A DNA stretch of 64,000 nucleotides, from contig CANMIL010000001.1 in the NCBI GenBank assembly GCA_947497895.1, positions 1 through 64,000 on the forward strand, written 5' to 3'. The notes beneath the pieces are model-generated. The model did not search any database, was not told the DNA's origin, and saw nothing but the letters and a program-made list of their open reading frames with translations. This document shows, in pieces, positions 8,938-16,366 of the stretch; position 1 is the stretch's first letter; each line of letters begins with the position of its first letter. The stretch is from an uncultured Tenacibaculum sp. (lineage in GTDB: Bacteria; Bacteroidota; Bacteroidia; Flavobacteriales; Flavobacteriaceae). The translations under genes and the position numbers were made by a program.

Positions 8938-11900
8938 TTAGTTTCCGATAAAGTTTGATACTTGTAATTTTATGTTATATTGGTTTCTATTAATCATGGT
9001 TTTATGTCCAATTATTGAATCGTACATATCAATTCGATCTCTTATGGATTTCTCATTTCTAACTCCATTTACATAACTACTTTTTGTTGTATTAGAGATA
9101 ACTTTTACCTTTGATATATCAGGTAAAATATGAGTAAAGCTTCTTTTTCTATGTGGTCGAATACTTTCCTGAATAAATTGATGATCAATCCAAATGATTT
9201 CATCTTTGTCGTAGTAAGCAAAGAGTAATTGAGGAATCGTAACTTCTCTATGACCAGCGTTAAATAACATACCATTTACAGAGGTTTCTGTACAGTATAA
9301 ATCGTTTATTTGAGAGTATTGATATAAGTTTTTAATGGCTGTAGTTGTACTTGCATGGATTACAAATTTTGAAGGTTTTGTGTCAAATATTTTAATGTGA
9401 AATTCATCAGGATTAAAACTTGTATCTTCTTTATCTGAGTCTATCCAGGCAACTTCTTCAAAACCTATTTTAAACATAGATTTCTCAAAAGGATTTAAGT
9501 AATGTTTATTTTGAAATTTTGAACTGTACGAAGCTAATTCGTTATCATCATCATCGTAGAGCATAGCTTTCAAGCTTACTGCAGCTGGAAAGTAGTCTAC
9601 ATTTTGCATTTCACCTAAAACATAGTATTGGTTGTTGTTATATACCAGTTTGGCCTCTTCTATAAAAATAGTTGGCTGTGGTAAAATATCTTCATGATTC
9701 GTCTGTTGCGTTGTTATTTTCCTTCTACCTTGATTATAAAACGTTGTTTCAGGAATGTCAAAGAATAAATTGGCAGGGGTGTATTTTTCATTTTTCTTTG
9801 GAACAACAAACCATTTATGCTTCTTTTTAACAGTTTTAATTATTTCACTTTTTTTTATGATTTCAAGCGGTGTAATCCATTTGGTTTTTGTTTCAATATA
9901 TGTGGTATCCTTTGTTTTATTAATAATTTTCGTTTCAATATCCTCTAATTTAGCATAGGAACTCAATAGTCCATCGGTGACTGATATTTCTAACATAAAT
10001 TGATCCAGGGATTTTTTTGAATTTTTGTCTAAGTAAGCATGCGCTTGTGTAAATCTTTTAAAATCTAAAGCGTCGAAGTAAGCTTTAACCACGTTTTCAG
10101 AGGATATTTGGGTAGTATTATGAATGTAAAACAAATACATGCCATAAAATGCGCAAATGATTAAAACCACATTATAAACGAAAAGTGCTTTGGAAAATCG
10201 AACAGATGTTGCAATAAATCCAGTGTGAAACGTATAATGGTTGTTTGGAAAAAATAAAGTTATAATAAACCAGATAATACCTAAGGAAACGTAACTAATA
10301 GGAACAAAAGACCAAATAATTTTCTGGTACATAGGAGTGTCTATTTTAGTTAGAATTACAGGTAATGGATTTACATTCTTTTTTTCCCATACCATGATTC
10401 CATTTTCTAAATATGATAATTTTTCCCAACCAGTAAAGTAAAGTATAGGATCATAAAATTTGTCATTAGAAAAGATATACTTTAAGTTGAATTTATCTGG
10501 GTTTGCGAGAAATTGCTGTAAAGAACCGATTCCTTCAATACCTCTAAATTTGGAGTTCTCCAATCGTTCAACTGCTTTTGTTGTGAGTTCAGGAAGTCGT
10601 CTTGCTGAATGATAATTTCCATCAACTGTTAATGCTTGAGTTTGTAAAGAAAGCCATGCCATTTGATCGCCGAAGCCCAAGGGAAGGTATCTCCACTTGT
10701 AATGCATATCCTGATTAAGAAAGTTAATAATTGGGAGCATTTTAATGGCGGGAGGTTGGCTAGGACGAAATTTACCAAGATTTGTGGTGAAAATGGCGAA
10801 ATACATGGCAATACCGCCAAGAAATATGATAATCGTTCCATAATAAATACGGCCAAACTTTCTTTTTAAATAAACCTTATAGTCCTTTTTTAGGATTCTC
10901 ATAAAGAATTCTCCCATTATAGGGTAACTCATAATTGAGGCCCAAAATGTAAATCTGTCAAGTGTTAAAATTGAAAAAGCATTTTCACCAAGTATCATTT
11001 TAGGTAGGGGAGTAGTACCTCCAGTTCCTAAAAGAACCAACATAGAAAATGAAATACCAAAGAATAGTAAGCGCTTACTAAAGAAACGATAGAATATATA
11101 TGGGAAAACCGTTAAAATAACACCATAAGGAATCAAAAAGAACACGAGGCCAGATGATAATACTTCTAAGAAATTATCACGAGAGCCATGGGGAATAGGA
11201 ACTTGTGTTATTGGGTTGTTCTTAGTATTAATCCAGTAAGGTAATATACTTCCTATCATAATAACTAATGAGCCAAAACCAAATATTAAAACGGGCTTTA
11301 ACGATTTATATAATTGCTGAACGAAAAATAAAAATCGAATAGAGGAGTAGTTTCCTTTAATTTTTTTGCAAATGTCCATCACAGCTAATCCTATTAAAGG
11401 GAATATAAAAAAGACCATTCCAAAAATTGGGGTAACATGATGAGAGCATACCATTAAGCCCATTAAAAGAAAAGAAGAAACTAAATACCTTATTTTTCTC
11501 ATTACTATCCATAAGTATATTTCAGGTATAGAATGCATTAATAGAGAAATTCCTGTAAGCGTTGGAAGTTGACCAAACAGATGAAATGTTTCAATAAATA
11601 CCGAAGAAAAGATTGCAAACATACTTGCAAAACCAGCATAATCTTGGTTTTGAGTAAGTAGCAAACTAAATCGATATACCCCTGAGGTGAACAAAATGAT
11701 AATAATAAACGAGAAACTATAAAGAGCAAATTTAAAGCCGCCAATAAATGAAAGAATGGCTAGCATTTGATGAACTAAAGGAGGATATCCCATAACTGTA
11801 AACCCAGTGTACCATTTAAACGACCAAGGTTCCTGCCAATTACTTGCATAATGCTCTGAAAAAAATAAATGAATTAAAGCATCATAAGTGAGTTCAATGG

Positions 11901-11979
11901 TGTAAAAGATAGCACTACCATGAAATAATAAAGCAAGCCCTAGGGCTAAGAGAAAGTACTTATTATAGGTTCTTTTCAT
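8938..11979 (-). CDS. Large polytopic membrane protein, GT-C/PTPS-related type
   Basis: The ATG at 11979 is chosen because it starts the first membrane helix cleanly (MKRTYNKYFLLALGL); an in-frame start 48 bases upstream is less likely. The 1013-residue protein has about ten membrane segments in its first half and again near residue 590. A large soluble, beta-rich C-terminal region (about 620-1013) follows. After helix one comes T-Y-D-A-L-I-H-L-F-F, with D33 placed like the catalytic Asp of GT-C glycosyltransferases. G-Y-P-P-L-V-H-Q follows, similar to the Pfam family named 6-pyruvoyl-tetrahydropterin-synthase-related membrane proteins. A lipid-linked sugar transferase or polymerase role is inferred. 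It leads the three-gene operon with the lipoprotein and hydrolase. Confidence 0.65.
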   Translation of the reverse strand: MKRTYNKYFLLALGLALLFHGSAIFYTIELTYDALIHLFFSEHYASNWQEPWSFKWYTGFTVMGYPPLVHQMLAILSFIGGFKFALYSFSFIIIILFTSGVYRFSLLLTQNQDYAGFASMFAIFSSVFIETFHLFGQLPTLTGISLLMHSIPEIYLWIVMRKIRYLVSSFLLMGLMVCSHHVTPIFGMVFFIFPLIGLAVMDICKKIKGNYSSIRFLFFVQQLYKSLKPVLIFGFGSLVIMIGSILPYWINTKNNPITQVPIPHGSRDNFLEVLSSGLVFFLIPYGVILTVFPYIFYRFFSKRLLFFGISFSMLVLLGTGGTTPLPKMILGENAFSILTLDRFTFWASIMSYPIMGEFFMRILKKDYKVYLKRKFGRIYYGTIIIFLGGIAMYFAIFTTNLGKFRPSQPPAIKMLPIINFLNQDMHYKWRYLPLGFGDQMAWLSLQTQALTVDGNYHSARRLPELTTKAVERLENSKFRGIEGIGSLQQFLANPDKFNLKYIFSNDKFYDPILYFTGWEKLSYLENGIMVWEKKNVNPLPVILTKIDTPMYQKIIWSFVPISYVSLGIIWFIITLFFPNNHYTFHTGFIATSVRFSKALFVYNVVLIICAFYGMYLFYIHNTTQISSENVVKAYFDALDFKRFTQAHAYLDKNSKKSLDQFMLEISVTDGLLSSYAKLEDIETKIINKTKDTTYIETKTKWITPLEIIKKSEIIKTVKKKHKWFVVPKKNEKYTPANLFFDIPETTFYNQGRRKITTQQTNHEDILPQPTIFIEEAKLVYNNNQYYVLGEMQNVDYFPAAVSLKAMLYDDDDNELASYSSKFQNKHYLNPFEKSMFKIGFEEVAWIDSDKEDTSFNPDEFHIKIFDTKPSKFVIHASTTTAIKNLYQYSQINDLYCTETSVNGMLFNAGHREVTIPQLLFAYYDKDEIIWIDHQFIQESIRPHRKRSFTHILPDISKVKVISNTTKSSYVNGVRNEKSIRDRIDMYDSIIGHKTMINRNQYNIKLQVSNFIGN

Positions 11980-12111
11980 TTTTTGTGGGGGCTTAGTTTC
12001 ACTTCTAAAGTTAATAAGTATAGACAAGAAACTAATCTAAAGATATTTACAATTTAACGTATAAAAAAACATATTAGTCGATTTTCGATAAGAAAGAGAG
12101 GATTTCGAGAC

Positions 12112-12119
12112 TACTTTTG
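12112..12119 (+). promoter_or_regulatory. -7 promoter element upstream of the GT2 gene
   Basis: TACTTTTG matches the Bacteroidota -7 consensus TAnnTTTG exactly and ends 21 bases before the ATG at 12141. A TTG at the expected -33 position is not evident. Confidence 0.5.
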
Positions 12120-12140
12120 AAATTGAAAAACAATAATTAT

Positions 12141-12623
12141 ATGAAGGTAGGTATCATTATTCCATGTTACAATGAAGAGAAGAGGTTAAATGTTGAGGCA
12201 TTTAGAAAATGGTTGAAAGATTTCAATGATTTTCAAATATGCTTTGTAAATGATGGAAGTGAAGATAATACACTAAATATTTTAACAAAATTTAAGCAAG
12301 AATATAACGACAGAATTACTGTAATAAATAAGAAAAAGAATCAAGGAAAATCCATGGCAATTAAAGCTGGTGCCCGGTACTTTTACAGTATTTCGACGAT
12401 ACAGTATGTCGGATATTTTGATGCTGATTTTGATTCTAATTTCGATGATTTTGATGATTTAATTAAGAAATTGAAACAAAACAAGAAACTAGAAATGTAC
12501 TTTGGAAATAGAGTAGAAATGCTCCATAGAATTAGTAAAAATGTTGCTTCGTTTATCTATCATAAACTATCAAGTTTATACCTTCTCCCAATTTCAACGG
12601 GAAATCTTGAGGCTAGATATTAG
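12141..12623 (+). pseudogene. Glycosyltransferase family 2, C-terminally truncated
   Basis: The 160-residue product from the ATG at 12141 (a TTG at 12117 is rejected) is the front of a GT2 enzyme similar to dolichyl-phosphate glucosyltransferases. It has I-I-I-P-C-Y-N-E-E, the N-D-G-S motif (37-40) and the metal-binding D-A-D (94-96). The reading ends right after L-Y-L-L-P-I-S. In this family the text normally goes on with the D-T-Q-x-G-x-K acceptor-site segment and at least 80 further residues. Here it becomes T-G-N-L-E-A-R-Y and stops. No continuation was found in the other two frames, so a deletion or recombination is more likely than a one-base frameshift. It may be non-functional. A promoter is still present. 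Confidence 0.65.
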
Positions 12624-12854
12624 CCAAACTCCGTATCCCCCCTTAGAAAGTTAGTATTAAATACTAAACTTAAAATTAAATTACTTTTTTAAATATGTAT
12701 AGGATGTTTTAATTCATCTATGAAATAATACATTTCACCGATAAAAGTGAGTGTGTTGATCGATACTAATGACTGAAAACTAGTTAATTATTTAAATTTA
12801 AAGTGTAAAACGAGAAAAAAGAAAATATTTAATAAATAGTTATTTTGTAGTTTG
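12624..12854. other. ORF-free intergenic DNA after truncated GT2
   Basis: This is very AT-rich sequence with no reading frame and no consensus promoter that I can see. It precedes three promoter/terminator units. It may be the scar of the event that removed the end of the GT2 gene. Confidence 0.4.
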
Positions 12855-12919
12855 TTTGTATCCCCCTGATTCTTTACAAGCCCTCATTATTAAGTCCTTA
12901 ATAATGAGGTTTTCTTTTT
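12855..12919 (+). ncRNA. Candidate small RNA 1 (strong intrinsic terminator)
   Basis: A perfect 13-bp inverted repeat CCTCATTATTAAG (12882-12894) / CTTAATAATGAGG (12897-12909) runs into TTTTCTTTTT, a near-ideal intrinsic terminator. No ORF lies upstream for it to serve. A near-consensus -7 element TAGTTTG (12848-12854) precedes a TCCCCCTGATTC segment. The transcript would be about 60 nt. The start is approximate and the promoter is the weakest of the three units. It could also terminate read-through from the GT2 gene. Confidence 0.4.
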
Positions 12920-13010
12920 AATGGAGTGTTTTTAACGGGAGTAAATTACCTTTTATCTACACTTTAATTTCTGATTATCGATTACTTTTCCTTTTCTGAG
13001 TAACTAATAT

Positions 13011-13018
13011 TAATTTTG
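13011..13018 (+). promoter_or_regulatory. -7 element of candidate small RNA 2
   Basis: TAATTTTG matches TAnnTTTG exactly and lies about 6 bases before the predicted RNA start. No clear -33 TTG is present. Confidence 0.5.
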
Positions 13019-13023
13019 AGTCG

Positions 13024-13107
13024 TAGCTATTCGACTTGGAATAGCTTTCCCTTTAAATTTCCCAAGAAATCTCAATATTAGTATTAATGTTGAGATTTTT
13101 GTTTTTT
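13024..13107 (+). ncRNA. Candidate small RNA 2 (hairpin plus terminator)
   Basis: This is the best of the three units. After the consensus -7 box comes a perfect hairpin AGCTATTC (13025-13032) / GAATAGCT (13039-13046). A linker with TTTCCC and TTTCCCAAGAAAT follows. A 14-bp terminator stem (13067-13080 with 13085-13098, one G-U pair) closes the unit and leads into a T-rich tail. The predicted RNA is about 84 nt with two stem-loops and no start codon with a useful ORF. Confidence 0.55.
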
Positions 13108-13195
13108 AAATTGTCGTTAATCGCTGTTTTGGTGTTATTTATGGTTGTAGAAAAATTATTCAGCTATTTAATTTATAAAAAAGAAGCTAATCTTT

Positions 13196-13203
13196 TAATT
13201 TTG
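13196..13203 (+). promoter_or_regulatory. -7 element of candidate small RNA 3
   Basis: TAATTTTG is identical to the element of candidate RNA 2 and sits at a similar distance from the following terminator. Confidence 0.5.
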
Positions 13204-13208
13204 AGGAA

Positions 13209-13303
13209 CAAACTCATTTAAATTATTTAAAAACTAAACTAAAACTTATTTTTTAAGAGTCCCTCGAAATTCCTCATTGCAACCTTGATGAGGAATTTTT
13301 TTG
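13209..13303 (+). ncRNA. Candidate small RNA 3
   Basis: This is about 95 nt from the -7 box at 13196-13203 to a strong terminator: AAATTCCTCAT (13267-13277) pairs with ATGAGGAATTT (13288-13298) and a T run follows. Its linker TCCCTCGAAATTCCTCA resembles TCCCAAGAAATCTCA of candidate RNA 2, which suggests the units are related. There is no ORF. Confidence 0.5.
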
Positions 13304-13497
13304 TTTAAATATACACTTTCAGTTAAATACACTTCTTCTTAATAGTCTTTAAACCGTAAATTATTACAACTAATCTACAGTAATCTAAATTACATCGAAG
13401 ATTTAAAAAGCACGTTTTTTAATATTCTATTTTTAGTGTATAAAATTAAAGAAAATTAAAAAGATATAGTAGATAATTAGTAGTTTGTATTTAAAAT

Positions 13498-13531
13498 CAA
13501 AAAACCTCTTTAAACGTTTAAAGAGGTTTTT
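13498..13531 (-). terminator. Terminator overlapping the end of the H-NOX kinase gene
   Basis: AAAACCTCTTTAAA (13501-13514) and TTTAAAGAGGTTTT (13517-13530) form a perfect stem with T tracts on both sides. On the minus strand the kinase's last codons and its TAA stop lie inside this stem, so coding sequence and terminator overlap. Confidence 0.85.
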
Positions 13532-15233
13532 TATGCAATTCAAAAAAGAAAGTGGTTCCTTTTTTAGATTCACTTTCTATCCATATTTTACCTTCATACA
13601 GATCAATAATTTTTTTGACAATTGATAAGCCAATTCCAGTGGAGTTCTCATTATGTTGTCCGAGAGTTTCAAATACTTCAAATATTTTTGCATGGTACTT
13701 TTTATCAATACCCATACCATTATCTTTTACAGAAAATAAATAAGTGTCTTTATTCTCTTGAACATCTATTTCTATGATTCCTTTATCTTTATCATTGTAT
13801 TTAATAGCATTACTAATTAAATTTTGAAATAGTTGCTGGTACCTGAATTTATCGCCAGGAAGAATTGGTAGTTTATTTTTAATATCGATCGTGAATGTTT
13901 CAGGAATAAAAATAGTTTCAATAATTTCCTGAACTACTTCTTGAATATTTACATTTTTATATCCCTTTTCAACTTTGTCGATACTTGAATATTTAAGGAT
14001 ACCATTGATAAGGGAATCCATTTTATGAATCTTAGCTAATAGTAAATTACAGTTATTGGATGTCTCTTCATCGAAAATATCGTCATTATCTTCTTTAATC
14101 CATGAAATTAGGGCAGACATACTTCTCAAAGGAGATTTTAAATCATGTGAAACTACATGAGCAAAGTTTTTCAACTCTTCATTATTCTGCTCCAATTTAG
14201 TCAACAATTTGTCTCTTTCTATTTGTGCCTTTCTTTCTTTGGCCATACTTATGGCACTGTTAAATTGAGCTGAGCCCAAACTAGCAATATTTTTGAATAC
14301 TTCAACGTGTTCATAATTAAAGTAATTTTTCTTACTATTTTCAGAATCCATTACTCCAATTACTTTTCCATTGGCTATAATTGGAACTGCTAATTCAGAA
14401 TATCGAAAGCTAGCATCAACTAAATAGTCAGCGCACTTGGATGTATCGTTTACAAGTTGGTATTCTCCGGTTCTCGCTGCTTTTCCTACAATACCTTCTT
14501 CAATAGTTAGCTCAAATAGATTGGTTTTATCATTTCCTTTATATAATGAATGAGAAGCCGTTGCAATTTGGGTGAGTATCCCTGTTTCAAGATTTACAGA
14601 GTAAACAACACAATCTTCTAATTGTAGATGTTCTGCCGTAGTTTTGGCTATTTCCCAAGCAATTTCATATAAATCTCGTTTTCCTAAGATAGAAGCTGAT
14701 AACCTGTTAAGGGTGTTCAGCATTTTAGTTTTTTTATTGATTTCAGTAACATTTTCTATAAGAGCTACTTGATATTTAACATTGCCTTTGTTATCTCTTA
14801 CGGCACTAACATTTGTTTTACAAAGAACGTAGCTTCCGTCTTTTCGTAAGTATCTTTTTTGAAGCGAAAATCTATCAATTTTATTTGTCTCGAGTAGGTT
14901 TGTTTGATAATCAGACTCTTTAATATCATCAGGATGGGTAAGATCATCGCTAATATTCATCGCCATTAAATCTTGATAAGAGTATCCGAGAAGTTTAACC
15001 AAAGCTCTATTAATATTTACAAGCTTTCCGTTTTGAGATAGAATAATTCCTAAAGATGAATTATCAACAATAAGTTTTAATTGAGCATTTCTGTCGTCGT
15101 ATAATTCTTCAATATGCTTATTAGTTTCGTATAGCTCAAAGGATTTTTTTTCTAAAATTTCTTCTGCCTCTTTTCTTGCCTTCCGTTCTCTTGCTAAAGC
15201 TCGCTCTAATATTCTTATTTTATCATTCAGCAT
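13518..15233 (-). CDS. PAS-GAF sensor histidine kinase partnered with H-NOX
   Basis: This is a 571-residue soluble histidine kinase with no membrane helix. Order of parts: a coiled coil rich in Arg, Lys and Glu (about 5-45), a PAS domain (about 48-165), a GAF domain (about 175-325), HisKA with phospho-acceptor H363 in S-H-D-L-K-S-P-L-R, and a HATPase domain. The ATPase has the N box (around 471-475), the G1 box D-N-G-M-G-I-D (504-510) and the G2 box G-I-G-L-S-I (533-538). Its start overlaps the end of the H-NOX gene by 11 bases, so the two are translated together. H-NOX binding of NO normally inhibits the partner kinase. The likely phosphotransfer target is the single-domain regulator at the head of the operon. 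Confidence 0.93.
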   Translation of the reverse strand: MLNDKIRILERALARERKARKEAEEILEKKSFELYETNKHIEELYDDRNAQLKLIVDNSSLGIILSQNGKLVNINRALVKLLGYSYQDLMAMNISDDLTHPDDIKESDYQTNLLETNKIDRFSLQKRYLRKDGSYVLCKTNVSAVRDNKGNVKYQVALIENVTEINKKTKMLNTLNRLSASILGKRDLYEIAWEIAKTTAEHLQLEDCVVYSVNLETGILTQIATASHSLYKGNDKTNLFELTIEEGIVGKAARTGEYQLVNDTSKCADYLVDASFRYSELAVPIIANGKVIGVMDSENSKKNYFNYEHVEVFKNIASLGSAQFNSAISMAKERKAQIERDKLLTKLEQNNEELKNFAHVVSHDLKSPLRSMSALISWIKEDNDDIFDEETSNNCNLLLAKIHKMDSLINGILKYSSIDKVEKGYKNVNIQEVVQEIIETIFIPETFTIDIKNKLPILPGDKFRYQQLFQNLISNAIKYNDKDKGIIEIDVQENKDTYLFSVKDNGMGIDKKYHAKIFEVFETLGQHNENSTGIGLSIVKKIIDLYEGKIWIESESKKGTTFFFELHKKPL

Positions 15234-15768
15234 TTTTGACTATGGTAAATAAAACTTTAGTTCCTGAATCATTTAATAACTTCTTGGTTACAATTGCTTT
15301 TTCATCGTAATGTTCCAAGGTGCGTTCAATCAATCCTAAGGCGAAAGAATACAAAGCTCTTTCAGAGTGGTATTCAATAACCAATCTGCTATCAGAACTC
15401 TCATGAGTTTCAAAGTACGGAAGTTCTGCCTCAGGATACATTTTCCTAACTTCAACATGAATATGTTCTTCAATACCAGAAATTAATTGAAAAGCATTTT
15501 TATAATGGTCAAAAAGGCTTGTATAATTTGTAGCGAGTTTGTCAAAGAAGTAAATACCATACAAATGTATTAAATCCTGCGGATCTATATTGGTACATTT
15601 GCTTAAGTTGGTAACTAAACTTTGAAGTTCTTTAAAGGCATAAGTGCCAACTGAGGTATAAGCACCATCAGATTCTAAATTAGAATCAGTGATGATGGTA
15701 TCCACAGTTTCTATTCCGAATTTTTTTTCTACCATTTCTAAAAATTCGGTAAATACGATTCCTTTCAT
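15223..15768 (-). CDS. H-NOX heme nitric oxide sensor
   Basis: This 181-residue protein starts M-K-G-I-V-F-T-E-F-L, the standard H-NOX opening. The heme ligand is predicted as H104 in E-H-I-H-V-E-V. The heme-propionate motif Y-x-S-x-R is Y133-H-S-E-R137, followed by the family's A-L-G-L-I. The residue matching the distal Tyr140 of the O2-binding Thermoanaerobacter protein is F142, so no hydrogen-bond donor is expected there. Such H-NOX proteins bind NO but not O2. The length equals the family norm. It lies between the response regulator (53-base gap) and the kinase (11-base overlap), which makes an NO-sensing two-component operon. Confidence 0.94.
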   Translation of the reverse strand: MKGIVFTEFLEMVEKKFGIETVDTIITDSNLESDGAYTSVGTYAFKELQSLVTNLSKCTNIDPQDLIHLYGIYFFDKLATNYTSLFDHYKNAFQLISGIEEHIHVEVRKMYPEAELPYFETHESSDSRLVIEYHSERALYSFALGLIERTLEHYDEKAIVTKKLLNDSGTKVLFTIVKNAE

Positions 15769-15821
15769 ATGTAGTGGGGGAGTTAATGATATTGTTTAAC
15801 CTGTAATGAAAAAAGCAAGTT

Positions 15822-16223
15822 TTATAAAGTGACTAATTCATTAATGGACCAATAATCAATAATTTTTTCTATTTGATTAACATAATCAGAATAGTGTAGA
15901 GGTTTAACTACATAACCAGCAATACCCACCTTGTAGGCATTGATCATATCTTGGTGATTGTTTGACGTTGAAAAGACAACTGTCGGAACGAATTTTAAAT
16001 TTTCATCGGCTCTTAAAATATCTAAGAACTCTAGCCCGTTCATCTTGGGCATATTTAAGTCTAGTAGTATTAAGTTTGGAAGTACATCCTTACAAATTGC
16101 TAACGCTTCTTCACCATTGGCTGCCTTTACTACAGAATGGGTTGCGTCTAGTTTTTTTAAGGCCCTTTCAAATTTTAATTTTTCGATCTCGTCATCCTCA
16201 ACTAATAAAATTTTTAAGTTCAT
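15822..16223 (-). CDS. Single-domain response regulator (CheY/Rcp1-like)
   Basis: This 133-residue protein is a receiver domain with no output domain. The acidic pair D10-D11, phospho-acceptor D55 in L-L-D-L-N-M-P, the S/T switch near 85-86 (F-S-T-S) and K107 in V-K-P are all present. It is the first gene of the H-NOX/kinase operon and probably accepts phosphate from that kinase. It would pass the signal by protein contact, since there is no DNA-binding domain or diguanylate cyclase. Single-domain receivers of this kind often pair with PAS-GAF or phytochrome-like kinases. Confidence 0.9.
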   Translation of the reverse strand: MNLKILLVEDDEIEKLKFERALKKLDATHSVVKAANGEEALAICKDVLPNLILLDLNMPKMNGLEFLDILRADENLKFVPTVVFSTSNNHQDMINAYKVGIAGYVVKPLHYSDYVNQIEKIIDYWSINELVTL

Positions 16224-16308
16224 AACTTTTGCGTAAGTAGGCTTTTAGTGTTAAACAAATATATTTTTTTTAATTGATTTAAAAATTTTCAAAAGTCGGT
16301 ATCATTTA

Positions 16309-16345
16309 ATTCAACGATGAATGGTTCATATTCATCGTTGAATGG
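16309..16345 (-). terminator. Hairpin downstream of the T9SS protein gene
   Basis: TCAACGATGAAT (16311-16322) and ATTCATCGTTGA (16330-16341) form a perfect 12-bp stem. It follows the stop of the minus-strand gene ending at 16367 by about 25 bases. The T tract is weak (ATTAAAT), so termination may be modest. Confidence 0.55.
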
Positions 16346-16366
16346 TTTTATTTAATTGCTGGTTTA

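Noticed and set aside
8690..8941. Plus-strand 83-residue frame
   Set aside because: It lies opposite the lipoprotein gene's signal-peptide region and is not protein-like.
12600..12700. One-base frameshift as cause of the short GT2 gene
   Set aside because: The other two frames do not give the expected D-T-Q-x-G-x-K continuation, so a deletion fits better.
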